From: Physcomitrium patens
Lineage: Eukaryota > Streptophyta > Bryopsida > Funariales > Funariaceae
DNA: 64,000 nt
Direction: 5' to 3'
Assembly: GCF_000002425.4 (NCBI RefSeq)
Contig: NC_037253.1
Coordinates: forward strand, 621,169 to 685,168
Part shown: positions 38,425-50,781 of the stretch, piece after piece
Numbering within the stretch: the stretch's first letter is position 1
Layout: each line of letters begins with the position of its first letter
Notes under the pieces: generated by a model
The model's input: only the letters and a program-made list of their open reading frames with translations
Told to the model about the DNA's origin: nothing
The model's database searches: none
Translations under genes and position numbers: made by a program

Positions 38425-38856
38425 ATGGCAAATATGATATCTGAGAAAGCAAGGTTGGAGACCGATTGGTAGGAACGGAAAGAACGGCTGCAGGTAGAGG
38501 TTGTGATATTGTAGACTAAACTAGCTGCATTAGTAAAGGAGGCCAATAATTTAGTGGAGACCAATATGCTTGATTCAACGACAACACCTTCGGAGATACC
38601 TTTGAAACTGACAGAAGAATGGTAGAAGATGTTGGAGGAGCGTGACAACCAAATTACTCGATGTGAGTCTCAGGTATGAGAATTGGATTTGTTGAATGAA
38701 GATCTGATGGTGTGTTTGGATGGAGAACCCTCGAATACCAAGGTAGACGATAAAGATGTAGCAGAGGAGAAGGTCACCAATGCAAAGGGTGATAAGCCAA
38801 CACCATTGACTGAAGAAGCCAACGTTGCTATGTCTTTATAAGTTGAAGCTAAATAA
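38425..38856 (+). pseudogene. Extra coiled-coil-like reading frame between integrase and 3' LTR
   Basis: From ATG 38,425 (MANMISEKARLETDW) one frame runs to about 38,856 without a frameshift. It encodes a highly charged sequence with heptad-like spacing (for example TKLAALVKEANNLVETNM and MLEERDNQITRCESQV) and an acidic/Lys-rich end. Four internal stops (TAG, TAG, TAG, TGA) and the TAA near 38,839 are each one transition away from Gln, Trp or Arg codons. This is neither gag-pol nor LTR. Some plant gypsy lineages (Tat, Athila) carry extra ORFs at this place, so an additional structural or envelope-position protein of unknown function is the best reading. Confidence 0.5.
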
Positions 38857-38892
38857 TGTTTGCGAGGATGCTGTACAATTAGGAAGGGGCTA

Positions 38893-39587
38893 TGTAAAAT
38901 AGATAAATAAACTTTGTGATAAGTTACTGGTTGGTTATTGACAACCTTGAAAATTAGACTGATTGCTAGGTAGTTTAGTTGATAACAATAGGTTGTTAGT
39001 GGAATAAATGGTTAAGAATTCAAAGGATCATAACCTTTGAAATCTGCTCGCCAACGATCCATCTTTTGGTAAGTTAAAGAGGTTGAGAAAAGAGAGATCG
39101 ATGCCAGACTGTAATAGTTGTAAGCCAGGGTAAGCTTGATGCTACGTCTTTTTTGTTTCTTTGTTGTTGACAAGTAATGGATAGTTTTTGAATACTGAAA
39201 AGTTAATCTAGAGTGTCAAACTGTGAGAGTCGTAAGCCGAGATATTGAATTCTATGTAATGAACTGAGAAACTAAATATAATAGGTAAGCTAGAGATGAG
39301 TAATTGAATATATATAAACTGCAAAGAGAGTAAGTGGGAGAGGAACCGATAAGAATATGGAAGTATTGTTGAATTGATAGTCGTAGAATGGATTATGGAT
39401 TGAATTAAGATGGAAGTAGTAAGCCTTGGTGTTTTGTAGTTGATAATTGATTTCATATAGCTAGAGTACAATCAATTGTGACACTAACAGATCCATTTCA
39501 TATAACCAGTCTTTCCCCGTATTCGAACCCACCTCTATTAGTTCAATTGCTTTGGTATATTAAAGCTTGAACACAATGAGAACAACA
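38893..39587 (+). repeat. 3' LTR of outer gypsy element
   Basis: 695 bp, matching 22,988-23,684 with about 50 visible differences. It begins TGTAAAATAGAT, ends GAACAACA and is followed by TTATG. Confidence 0.85.
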
Positions 39588-39609
39588 TTATGCATAAAAA
39601 TATTTTTTT

Positions 39610-40185
39610 AGATATAACAACTAATGATCATAAGAGAATTTATATACAATTTCTATTCTTAATAGTAATCTTATATAAAATTCTTATCTAAGTTTTTATT
39701 AATGTATTCCTTGAGTTTAATCAAATTATTTTGTGATAAGCTGTAGATTGGTCCAAATGGCAATTGAACTCTTTCTTGAAAATCAATTAAACAATCATAT
39801 AGACAGTTCTTTGAAAGGATATATACATTTTTTTTTTCAAAAAAATCTTGATAATCTTGATATCAACTTAAAATACCAATTTTAGTCTTTTACTATTATA
39901 AATAGATAAGATATATATAACAAAAGTTGATCATTATTTTTCAAGATGCATGAAAGCTTTTGTACCTACTAATAAGGATTTGATTGTATTAGACTTGTGG
40001 ATTTTTACTTCATTAATAAAATTTTAGATTAAACTATATAAAAACAAATTGCAAAAAATCAAACTATTTAAGAATTATATCAATCATATTAAGAAAAAGT
40101 ACTTCTAAAGAAAAGTGCACCTATGAATCTAACTTGAGTATATCTATCAAGATATTGTGTGTTAAAACAAACTTCTACTACTTGG
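39610..40185 (-). pseudogene. Decayed Ty3/gypsy gag and RT fragments, minus strand
   Basis: Read on the minus strand, 40,185-40,085 gives YLDRYTQVRFIGALFFRSTF, which matches the plus-strand gag at 22,046-22,130 at both protein and DNA level. Further on, about 39,790-39,680 gives LPFGPIYSLSQNNLIKLKEY followed by INKNLDKNFI, the N-terminal signature of a Ty3/gypsy reverse transcriptase, and then KITIKNR. The distance between them is too short for a full gag-pol, so internal deletions have occurred. It appears to be a second copy of the 21,690-22,987 family in inverted orientation, ending at the outer element's 3' LTR. Confidence 0.6.
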
Positions 40186-43100
40186 ATAATTATCCTAATT
40201 TATAAGAAGTGAATTAAATATACAAATTCATAAGTTATAGCTTGTGTTTAAATCTTAATTAAATCACTTTTTAATCTTTTTAAATATACAAGTAATTAAG
40301 TCCTAACTTCTATCTTTAATTCATATTTATAATAATAATTCTCTCATACAATGCACATCCAAAAATTCTTCCTCTTATTTTTATTTTATTTATTTATTTA
40401 TTTTTATTTTTTAGAAAAAAATAAATAATTCAAATATAAAAAATCATCTTTAAATAATTTTTTATCTATAAATAAATTTTTATCCATAAATAACTTATAA
40501 TCTACTTTTAAGATTCATTCATGCTTTAGTTTCCACTATGTTTAAATAATTCATCTTTTATTTAATTTTTTATCTAATAAAAATCAACTACTTCTAATCT
40601 AATCTTAAATTTATTTTTGTCCAACAAAAGCTATTCTAGTCATATCACATCCCAAGGTTTTTTTATCCAGTTAGAAGAATTCGTATTAATTATAATTGGT
40701 ATAAGAAATTAATGTCTGCCACAAACAAGTACCACTTTTGGAACTATTGATTGCTTTTTTTATTTACAATTGGCAGTAATAGCATCCAAATTCATTGTCT
40801 TACTTTGGTTAAAGCTATTTCATCAAAATCTTTATCGATGGATTAGCTTGTGAGGCTATCAATTAAATGAAGCTATAGTAGCACCTTGATTATACCTAAG
40901 AAGGTCAAAGCCTTACAATTTTTAGTATATATATTGAAGTAGGAAAATAATTAAGATACTTAGAAAAAGAATATACTAGTCTATCAACAAAAGTTCAAAT
41001 TGGTCACATTGATGTATAAAATAAATTTGAGTTAACTGCTTTACTACTATTGCATCCAATTTGTCTTTCTATTATTTGAACCATATTATATCAACTGAAT
41101 TATACTATCTTCAATACTACTTGTAGCCAAACTATGTTAGAGCTTCTATAGCATGGAAGCAAAAAAATCAACACAAAAATCACTCTAATCATGACATCTA
41201 AGTTATAGAAATAACTCATGAGGTGTTTTAATATAAAAATTATACTTATTATACTTAAAATTACCATTTTAATTAATTAATAGAAGAGATTTGAGGTAAA
41301 CAATAAAATAATATAATAATAAATGTAAGAAGAGGTTCTTCTAGAATTTTTGAGAAGAAATTCTAAAACAAATAATTTTTTATTAAATTAGCTTATATAA
41401 ATTATTATATTTAATAAAAAAATTATTATCATAAATTATTTAATTAGACTTAAAGCTAAAAAAAGATCTTTAATCTAAATAAATCTATAAAAATTATAAA
41501 TATAAATATAAATAAATAAATAAATAAAATAAAAAAATAAAAAAAAGAAAGAAGATAAAGAAAAGATATAGAATACCTTACTTAAAAGATTTCTTGGAAT
41601 AAAGATGGAATCCAAAAATTTAAGAAAGAACTACTAGGATCTAGGAAAATATACCATGGGCTACATTCTTTACTCTCTTCTTTATTTAACAAAGAATAAA
41701 GCTTGAGGAAGTTAAAAGCATTAGATCGTTTAAGTAGTATTGCTTTCTATTCTTTTGTGTGAAAGTGATGTAGTATAATGGCTTATTGGCTAGTAAAGAA
41801 GCTTAAACTGCAAAAAAAAAATTCTTTACAAGTCGTGGTTTTTTTTTCCACTAATTTTGCGATAGTTTTGGCCTAAAGTTTTCATTTTTTCTTACAATGA
41901 TTGAGGTCTAATAGCAACTATTATATATTATTATAGTGTTATTTTTCTTCATTTCTATTAAGGTATTGCAGTATAGCATCATCTTCTGTTATTATGGTAT
42001 ATGTGAAATACAAGTAGCATTAAATATTGGTAGTAATATGGAGTAGGAATTGGAAGCAATTCTATTGTAGTGTACTAGGTGGTTGGTTTAATATTTGGAC
42101 AAAGGCAATTTACATTGCAATTTGTGATTTCATTGAATTTTTTTATTTTTTATTTTATTTTTGTTTTATAATGATCTTTTGCAGGCTTGTATTATTCAAG
42201 CGCTAGGACTAGATTTGTGATTTCTTAGTAATTGTGGTGGTAATATCGATACTAGTATTAATTCTTTCTTTAATTTTTGTGTAGTAGTTGGAAGAGCCAT
42301 TGTGATTGGATAGAGCTATTATAGTTGCAATGGTAGATCATATGAGTTAAATTTTGTCTTCAAATAAGGTTTAAAAGTAGTAGGTTGGATCAAGGCTAGA
42401 CTTAAGTTAAGAGGTTGTTGCTGTTATTGAGCACAAAAATTCTTCTATAAGTCAAAAAAAGACTTAAAATTGTACATGAGCTAACAAAAATTCTTGGATT
42501 TTATAATTGACATCTATAAAGTCAATGTATTCTTCTATGTTCATCTTTGGATCTTTTTTGACTTTAGTTACAGTCCTTGTTGAAAAGAGTAATACCGTGG
42601 TAGTTGTTTGGATTTATATTTTGATGAGGGTGATAGTATTATCTATATTAAAGATAAAAAAGATCTTATATAGTTACAATTATATAGAATTAAATCATAA
42701 TAAGTTGTTAATAGTCAAAAGATAACAAAGAATAAAAATAAGTTATTATGATAGCGACTAGGATTTTAAATAGTAGCTATGTTAAGAAGAATCTAAGATT
42801 TAGTTAGATGTACCAAAGAAAGATGAATATGATTGTAGATGAAGACTCTAACTATAAGTAAGGAGTGTTGGAAGTAAGATTCATCTTATTCCACACTTCT
42901 TTTGAATGTAACCTTGTTGATACAAGTATTGTGGCTTCAATCTTTTTTTTTTTTAATAAATTATGGATCTACTCATATTTCTTTGTGAGTTTTTTGAATT
43001 TATAAAGAATAATTTTTGTTATGTAGAATAGATCATATTATTTTTACTAATATTAGGATTTTAATACTTCTAACTTTTAAATTTAAATCTAGATCTACAT

Positions 43101-43431
43101 CATTGTTTGTTCTTACTTATTGTTAAGTACATCTCTAATTTAAGGTTTTATTTACATCTTATTGCAAATACTAGTATTGTGTTTTCTTAGTGAGTTAATT
43201 CTTCAATAGATTAATTTTGTAGTTTCATGTGTTAAAGAGTTTAAGGTACTTAAAAGACCTCTTATAGTACTTAGAGATAATTTGTGAACATAAAAGTAAT
43301 AGAAGAGTAGAAAATTTAGTTTGAAACATTTATATAGTTCCTTAGACTTATGAGAGATTCTAAAAATGAATTTAAAAGTGTTTTGAGAGTGAAAACATTA
43401 GTTTATTTTTTAATACATCTATCTCTTAGAC
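40186..43431. other. AT-rich transposon debris without a recognisable gene
   Basis: Very AT-rich with many short frames. A plus-strand stretch at about 40,810-40,935 (SKSLSMD, stop, LVRLSIK, ... VKALQFLVYIL) weakly resembles a gypsy integrase core (SMD...LP...F-P pattern), but decay prevents a firm call. Simple (TAAA)n repeats occur near 41,500-41,560. No LTR could be paired with the copia element that follows. Confidence 0.4.
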
Positions 43432-46400
43432 ATGGCTTCAAGTGATAGTGAAGGCTTGAGAGTAATTGAAAAATTTAGAAGTGAAAATTTCTACCCTTAG
43501 AAGGTCAAAATGGAGCTTTTGTTGGTTTCTTTGGACCTTTGGAATATTTTAGATAAAAGTGAAGAGCCTCCAAGCATGCATATTGAAATAAAAGAAAAAA
43601 AAATACTATAAAAATTGTGAAAAAAAGGCTTTTGGATTGATTACAAATAATATTAATGGAGCCAACTTCTCCCACATTACCTCTTACAAAGGACCAACAA
43701 AAGTATGGAAGACTCTTTGCAACATCTATAAGAGGAAGAACTTATCCAATGTCATTTATACAAAGAGGAAGTTTTTTACTTATAAAATGGAAGAGGATGA
43801 AGACCTCATGGCATATATCAATAAGATAAAGGTACTTGCAAACTACCTTGCAATTATAAAAAAATCCTTAGAAGATATAGATGTTATCATAATCCTACTT
43901 ATGAGCTTGCCAAATTCTTACAACTACCTCTTTGTGGCTTTGGAATCCATTAAGATAAAAGAACTCATAATATGCTATATGACATCAAGACTTAGCTATG
44001 AAGTGACTAAGAAGAAAGAAAAAAAGCCTCAAAATAAAGATTTAGTATTCTATTCACAAAAAGACAAGGAAAACTATTCAAAATAATAAGTTAATATCAA
44101 AACTTGCTTAATTTGTAGCAAAGTAGGATATATTGCTTAAAAAGACTATAAAGGCAAAAATATGGAAAGAAAGAATGTAAATAATATGGAAGATGAATTT
44201 GGAGGACAAGATTATGTATTTACAACAAAAAATAGAACCTCTTTGGCTACCATGTTAAGATGGATTGTGGACGCATATTGTTTAAAGCATATCACATCTT
44301 ATAAGTATTTATTTGATACTTATAAAGCTATTTTAACATCAAATGTGATTTTGGTGGATAATAAAACATATGAAGCCATTGAAATTGCTTCTATTGTAGT
44401 AGAGGTGGTTGTAAATGGATAAATTAATAAGATCAGATTCACAAACGTCTTCTATGTGTACAAGATGAAGCAAAACCTACTTTTAGTGAGTAAACTTATA
44501 ATGAAAGGTTTTAGGATTCGAGTCAATAAGAATGGATGTTTTATAAGAACATTGTTTGGAAACATGGTTGCATAGTACTCTAGAGAGGAAAATTTATACT
44601 ATTCCAAGTGTAAGAAGTTCAATGAATTAGATGTAGCTATATTTGCTGAATTTACATCAAACCAAGATAAGTTGAATATATGGCATTGTCATGCTAGCCA
44701 TTTGAATGTATAGAATATGGCAAAACTTAAGTCTATGGTAAAGAGCTTAGATCTTGGCAAATAAGAAAAAAATATGATAAAAATTATATATTAAGGATGC
44801 ATATAAGGCAAACAACAAAGGGTCTCATTTTCAAGTGGTGTAGTAATATGTACTACAAAGTTGTTGGATATTATCTATTTCAATGTAGACCTATAAAGAC
44901 CACAAGTATTGGAGGAGCAAGGTACTCCCTCACTTTTATTGAAGATTATACAAGAAAGATTTGGATCTACATTCTTAAAGCCAAGAATAAATATTTTTAA
45001 AATTTTAAGGAATTTAAAGCACTTATTGAGAAACAAAGTGAGCGTAAGATTAAGGTACTATGTACAAACAATGAAAGTAATTACATGTCTAAGAAAATTG
45101 ATGTTTATTTGAAGAATGAAGGAATTTTTAAACAAATAACAATTCTATACATTCCACAATGAAATAGTATTGTTGAAAGGATAAATCAAACTATTGTAAA
45201 GATAGCAAAGAGAATGCTTCATGCTCAAAATCTTAGTTATGAATTTTAGGCAAAAGTTGTGGTGAATGCAATATATATGAGAAATAGGTGGCCAACAAAT
45301 GTTCTTGCATCAATGATATTACAAGAAGCTTAGAGTAGGAGACAACCTTGTATTTCACATATGAAAAACTTTGGATGCATTACATATGTTAAGACACTAA
45401 ATTGTGTGAGGTCCAAATTTTATACAAAAGGTATAAAGTGTGTTTACTTGGGATATTGTGAAGGTACCAAAGCATATAGGCTTATTTATTTGGATACCAA
45501 AAAGATCATCAAAAGTTGTGATGTTGAATTTTTAGAACTTAAGAGTTTTTATGAGTACATGGAAATGTATCTAGGTGGAAGTAATGGCGTATTTGTGAAA
45601 ACTTCTTTAATTCCACTAAAAAAAAAAAAGATGAAAAAAATAAAGATGGTAATGAAGATAAAGAGAAAAAAAAGATGAAGAAGAATGCCTTACAAATTCT
45701 TATGACCAGCAATAAAGATGTCAAAGTTTATGATGATGATGATGATGATGATGAGTAGTAATTCTTGAGTGAAAAAAAATAAGCTTTAAAGGAAAAGAAG
45801 CTTAGAAGAGAGCATAGAATACAATAAGATGAATCTTCTTTAAATGAAAGGAGATATTCTTTGAGAAAAAAAAAGACCATGTAGCAAATGATGGAAAAAC
45901 CACATCTTTCTTTAAGTAAGTGATGAACATATAAATATTACTCTTCGTACTGATCTATTGTCTTTGTATGATGCTATAAACAATGGTATATGAGAATTGG
46001 CATCTCTTCCAGCAAATTGATCTAATATTGATTGTAAATGGGTATTTATGACTAAAAGAGATGTAATGGGTGTGATAGTGAGGCATAAATCAAGATTAGT
46101 TTCCAAAAGATATTTAAAAGTTGTTGATATTGACATTAATGAGATTTATATATCCATTACCAAATTTACTATTATTAAGACTATTATAGCAATTAGAACA
46201 GTAATGGACTTAAAAATACACCAAATAGATGTGAAGATAGCCTTTTTGAATGGAAAAGTGTAAGAAGATATTTATGTAAATCAATCTCAAGGATTTATAC
46301 AATATGGCAAAGAGCACCTTGTATGCAAGTTGAAGAAATCCTTGTATAGATTGAAACAATCACCAAAAACATGGTACTAATGTATTGACATATTTTTTGT

Positions 46401-46720
46401 CAATATGGGATTTGCAAAGAATGATGTTGATTATTGATTACATGTGATGCAATCTAAAGAATTCTTGCTGATTGTAATCTTCTATATTAATGATTTGATC
46501 ATCTTGGCTAATAATATGAAAAAGATGGATTGAATGAAGGTCATATTAGAAAAGGAGTATGAGATGAGTAATTTGAGAGAGCTCTACTATTATTTAGAAG
46601 TGGAGTTTTTAAGAGATTATGATAATAAGACTATTACAATGAGTCAAAGCAAGTACATTAAAGAATTGTAATCTACTACAATAATACATACTATTATAAA
46701 TACAAAAAAAAATTATATTG
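43432..46720 (+). mobile_element. Decayed Ty1/copia retrotransposon (gag-int-RT)
   Basis: Domain order gag, integrase, RT identifies a Ty1/copia element. Gag begins MASSDSEGLRVIEKFRSENF at 43,432 and shows LMSLPNSYNYLFVALES (43,637-44,086), with a damaged CX2CX4HX4C knuckle near 44,104. A protease/linker segment has WIVDAYCLKHIT, where Asp-Ser/Thr-Gly would be expected. GAG-pre-integrase reads LNIWHCHASHLNV. Integrase shows FIEDYTRKIW, KVLCTNNESNY (second catalytic Asp replaced by Asn) and IVERINQTI (Glu), then FGCITYV and GYCEGTKAYRLI. RT (45,980-46,680) shows CKWVF, LVSKRYLKV, QIDVKIAFLNGKV and FYINDLIIL in place of the YVDD catalytic site. Many stops and frameshifts occur, RNase H is missing and no LTRs were found. 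Confidence 0.85.
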
Positions 46721-46827
46721 TCAGGGGCAAGTTCCTTTGGCATAAATTAAAAAATGAGGTAGAACCATAATAAGTACTATAGAACATTCAACTAGATGCC
46801 ATTGCAACTTGAAGTTGCCATCAATAG

Positions 46828-46860
<33 letters not shown>

Positions 46861-48129
46861 ATTTAGTCCTTGCACCTTCTTTGTATCAACTCCAAGATCA
46901 AGTCACATTGATAACAAGGCTTCTTTGGCAACTTTAGATCAGACTTCTACATAATTTGGAAGCAAAAACTCATATGCCAATATCAAATATAGAACAATAC
47001 TCTTCAATAGAACTCTGTTACAAATAACAACAAGAAAAAAATTAATTTTGCCTACTACATTGGCACAATAATATTCCATTGACTGATCATAGAAAAAAAA
47101 TTAGGAGCAAAGCGAAGCCTCTATCGCTTACTTTAAAAAAAACAATGGCTTTTCGTAGAGCAATGTAAAAAAAGCAGCAACGTTGAATTAAAAATAACAA
47201 AAAAAAATAACAAAAAATAACAAAACAAAACAAAACAAAAAAACAAAAAAACAAAAGAACCACCTAATATTGACGATGAACAAAATTGACCAAAACAAAA
47301 ATCATTAGTCAAGAAGAGGAACATCTATGGCCATGTCTTATATTATCACATCTATGAAGGTAAAAACAATCATTGTAGATCATAATTACAAAAAAATGGA
47401 AATACAAGGATAAGATGATATTGGAGACATTATGTGAGTTACCAAAATATCTCACTTGTTGTGTTAGAACAAAAAGAATGTAATTAAAATGCCAAGTGCA
47501 ATTATTAGATGAAAGATTAAATAAAAAATGTTACATACAAGCAAATTAAAGTTAAGAAAAAAAATATGACTAATATAGAAATTCTAATAAGAAAGTCCAA
47601 TTGTAGAAGGTATTTTGGAAGGAATTTAAGTGGCATAATTTTAATATCTTAAGAGCATCTAGAAGGAATCCAAAATCTTCACAATTCTAGTATATATGGT
47701 AAAACATGACAATATTCAATCTGAAATCTATACCATATATCATAGAATATGGGATATTAGATATAGTATTAGATTTTATATAAAATACAAACTTCATACA
47801 ATATAATATGTGGTACAATACCACGAACAATTGCTGGATGATATATAGAAGAATATGATTCTGAATACATACCAAATACAATATTGATATTATATTAGAT
47901 GGTACTGAAGATGGTGTATAGATAATATTAATATGAAATATTATATGGATCCAGAATATTGCAAGGTATAAGATATATGGCATACAAATATGGCATGTGT
48001 ATTAGTACATGCATCAACATGGTATCAACAAACTTAGATATGAATATCCAAGAATCAAGCTAATTATTGCAAGCCTTTGGATTGTCGATAGGAATTCAGC
48101 TTAGATCTAGGATTCTCTATTCTTCTTTT
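46721..48129. other. AT-rich DNA with a long poly-A tract, no gene
   Basis: An A31 tract at 46,828-46,858 and A-rich (CAAAA)n runs at about 47,190-47,262 dominate. The remainder has no coding signal. The poly-A tract lies about 100 bp beyond the last recognisable copia RT sequence, but copia elements do not end in poly-A, so its origin is unclear. Confidence 0.5.
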
Positions 48130-50781
48130 TTTTTCTTTCTATTTCTCTATCTTTCCAAAAAATAATTCTTTGTTGCACCATGTCATTAAATTTATTGAAA
48201 TATTTTCTAGTATGAGAAGAATTGTCATATCAAATGCATATTTGTACATAATTTTATTTTAAAATAACCTTCAAATTATTTATAGAATCTTTTCTTTAAT
48301 TTTTGTTAATTTAATTTGAAGATCTTTTATTCCTATGTATAATCTCTTCAACCTCCATATCTTCTTTTGTTGATATAGACATTGGAAATTGAATAATAGA
48401 CATTGTCAATTATGTCATATGCACATAAAATTACTTATATTATTCTTTGAATGTTGATTCTATCTTTCTTCATTTTTCTTTTTGCAAGTAAACCTATAGC
48501 ATCTTCAATATTTCTTCACTTTGTTGTTAATCCTTCATCTTCTTCTTTGTCTTTAAAATGTAATTCCAATTTTTTGTATAATTCTTCATTGATACCTTAA
48601 AAAAATGATTCAACCTTGTTTGGCTCCAAATTTAACTTTTCTACCTTCAATAATTAAAAATATTATCTTTCAAACTCCTTTAATAGCTCTATTGCTTGTA
48701 ATTTTTTATTATGCTACTTAATCTAGTCTAGAAATAATTTCTTAGTAATACAATCAATGACTTTTAAGAAATATTTGTCTTTTAATGCATGTAAAAATAT
48801 CTCCCATGAACTCCCATAATGCTTCATAATTAATGTAACTTGTTCTTTTATCTCCATTATAGTGGTAAGTCCATATAGTTCAATCATCTTCTTCTTAGAA
48901 ATTTTATTTAATTCCATTTTCCATATGCAACTTCTTAAATAATTTAAAATATTTCTTCTACCAAATTTGTCAATTTTGTAAACTATTGCTTTTAATGTTA
49001 TAGTTGTTAAAGCTTCCTTACAATTATTGCTTTGCTATTACTATATAGACAATATAAAAACTTGAAACATATTTACAATTGTTAAATCCATATATATACT
49101 TTTTCCTTCAATCAAAGCTCTATTAGAAGCTCTACTTGCAATTCTATTTGAAGTTCCTTCCATAGCTGCTTCAAATCTCTTATTATCTTTTTTCATTAAA
49201 TCAAAATAAAAATAAACAAACTTTAAGATATTCTACCTAAAGCTTTCACATTAAATTCACCATTTATGTCATATTATGTATATTCTTGCTTAAGAATGTA
49301 TTGAGTATTTAATTGTAGAAAATAAATAGAAATACAACAAAAAAAATCCTTTCAAATTTAATAATATCTTAAATAAATTCTAAATAATCTTTAATAACCA
49401 TAATAAAAATTTAATAAGTCTAAAAGGAATTTAAAAGAAATTAAAAAAGAAACATAAAGAAATAATAAATTATTCTCAAAAATAAAATAAAATAAAATAA
49501 AATCCTAAAGAAATAAAAATAATCTTTATTAGAAATATAAAATTTTAAATAAATAATAAAAAATCCTTCAAATACTAAAAATAAGCATATTAAATAAATT
49601 CTAAATAAATCTTAGATAAATATTAATCAAATTCTAATTAAATTCTAATTAAATCCCAATCAAATCCTAAATTAATTCTAATAAAAATTTAATGAATTTT
49701 AATCAAATCCTAATCAAATCTTAAATCTTAATTGAATTCTTAATAAATCCAACAACACATTTAAATCTCAATAATTTATAATTGAATCATTAACTTCAAC
49801 TCAAAATTAGCACACTTCTCAATAACCAAGTTGCCAATAAGTATAATAAAAATTTGAAGAAGATCAAATATATCATATAGAAAATAACTCCTAAAATTTG
49901 CTTACATAAAGCTAGCCTCTTTCTCCAACCTGGATGTCAATATTTTAGAGCCAAAATTTCTAAATAACATTGTTCAATAGATTTCAAACTATGTTTAATT
50001 TTTAAAATCAAGTTTACTACTTTTATACAAAATTTTATTTCAATCTAACTAACAAATCGTCAAATATTTGAGAAATCTACATTGGTCTTCTAAATCCTAA
50101 TTTCTAAGGCTTCAATATGTTTGAGCTTTAATAAACTTTAAACAAACCAAAAGATCAAGCTCAAACTTATAACACAAATTACACAATATAATTATCACTT
50201 AATTACAAAATTTTACTTACAAATCATTTATAAATTTCACACAATTATCCAAATTGCAAACTCTTTGAATTTATCAAAATCCAAAGTCACTCAAAAACAA
50301 CCCTAACTTTATAAAGTCTTTATAAAGTTGTTACATACTTAAATTACTTCAAGCCACTGTTTAAAGAACTTTTCTCCTATATGCTCTCAAATCTCACTCT
50401 CTAATCAACCAAAGAATCCTAAAGTTACTATAGGTGTGTAGTTTTGTGCCTTGTGATTTGGTTTTGACCTTGGTTCACAACTAATCCTCTCTAGGTATCA
50501 ATACTTCATATTTTGAGGTAATTTTTACTAAAACATATTCTTAACCTTCTCTTAAATATGCCTATATCAATTATTCATTTTATTTACTTCGATTTAGCTC
50601 ATTTATATCCCTACAAAGTAAATAGAAATCTCTTCTATAAAATGTAGCATTAAGTCTAAAAATTTTACTACCTTCCTATTATCTATTCTTATTTTTCTAT
50701 TATATCTTTCTATGAGACTCTTCTATAATAATATCCATATTTTTATTTTTCACCATATAGTTGTATTACCACACAACAACA
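48130..50781 (-). mobile_element. Truncated copy of inner gypsy family (5' LTR plus gag), minus strand
   Basis: On the minus strand, an LTR (50,781-49,267) is followed by a PBS-position sequence, a leader like that of the inner element, and a gag region. The gag fragment (about 49,190-48,290) reads MELNKISKKKMIELYGLTTI and continues ALKDKYFLKVIDCITKKLF, parallel to the inner element's gag. Further downstream only a trace (KDLQIKLTKIKEK) remains, to about 48,130. RT, integrase and a second LTR are absent. The copy is far more AT-shifted than the inner element, so it is older. Confidence 0.7.
49267..50781 (-). repeat. LTR of the truncated minus-strand gypsy copy
   Basis: About 1.5 kb, beginning on the minus strand TGTTGTTGTGTGG (compare TGTCGTGTTGTGG in the inner element) and ending TATGACA. 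It shares a colinear set of landmarks with 3,446-4,790, including the degenerate telomere-like array, here at about 49,620-49,760. Confidence 0.65.

Larger units (their letters stand above)
22988..39587 (+). mobile_element. Outer Ty3/gypsy LTR retrotransposon (split by a nested element)
   Basis: It has two related LTRs (22,988-23,684 and 38,893-39,587), a primer-binding site next to the 5' LTR, and domains in the Ty3/gypsy order gag, protease, reverse transcriptase, RNase H, integrase. The integrase is interrupted by the inner element (28,786-37,471). Without that insertion the element is about 7.9 kb. The LTR pair differs visibly (roughly 7% by eye), so it is older than the inner element. 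A coiled-coil-like reading frame between integrase and 3' LTR and the PBS type recall Tat/Athila-like plant lineages, but lineage placement is tentative. TTATG flanks the 3' LTR and also occurs at the 5' junction, where it overlaps the LTR start, so it is a possible but imperfect target duplication. Confidence 0.85.

Noticed and set aside
39700-39790. Plus-strand reading containing VDWSKWQL as continuation of the 22,840 protease
   Set aside because: The minus-strand reading of the same bases gives a longer, better RT N-terminal signature (PFGPIYSLS...), so the plus-strand resemblance is probably chance.
46828-46858. Poly-A tract as the 3' end of a LINE or SINE
   Set aside because: No LINE reverse transcriptase or SINE promoter boxes are recognisable upstream; the adjacent coding remnant is Ty1/copia.
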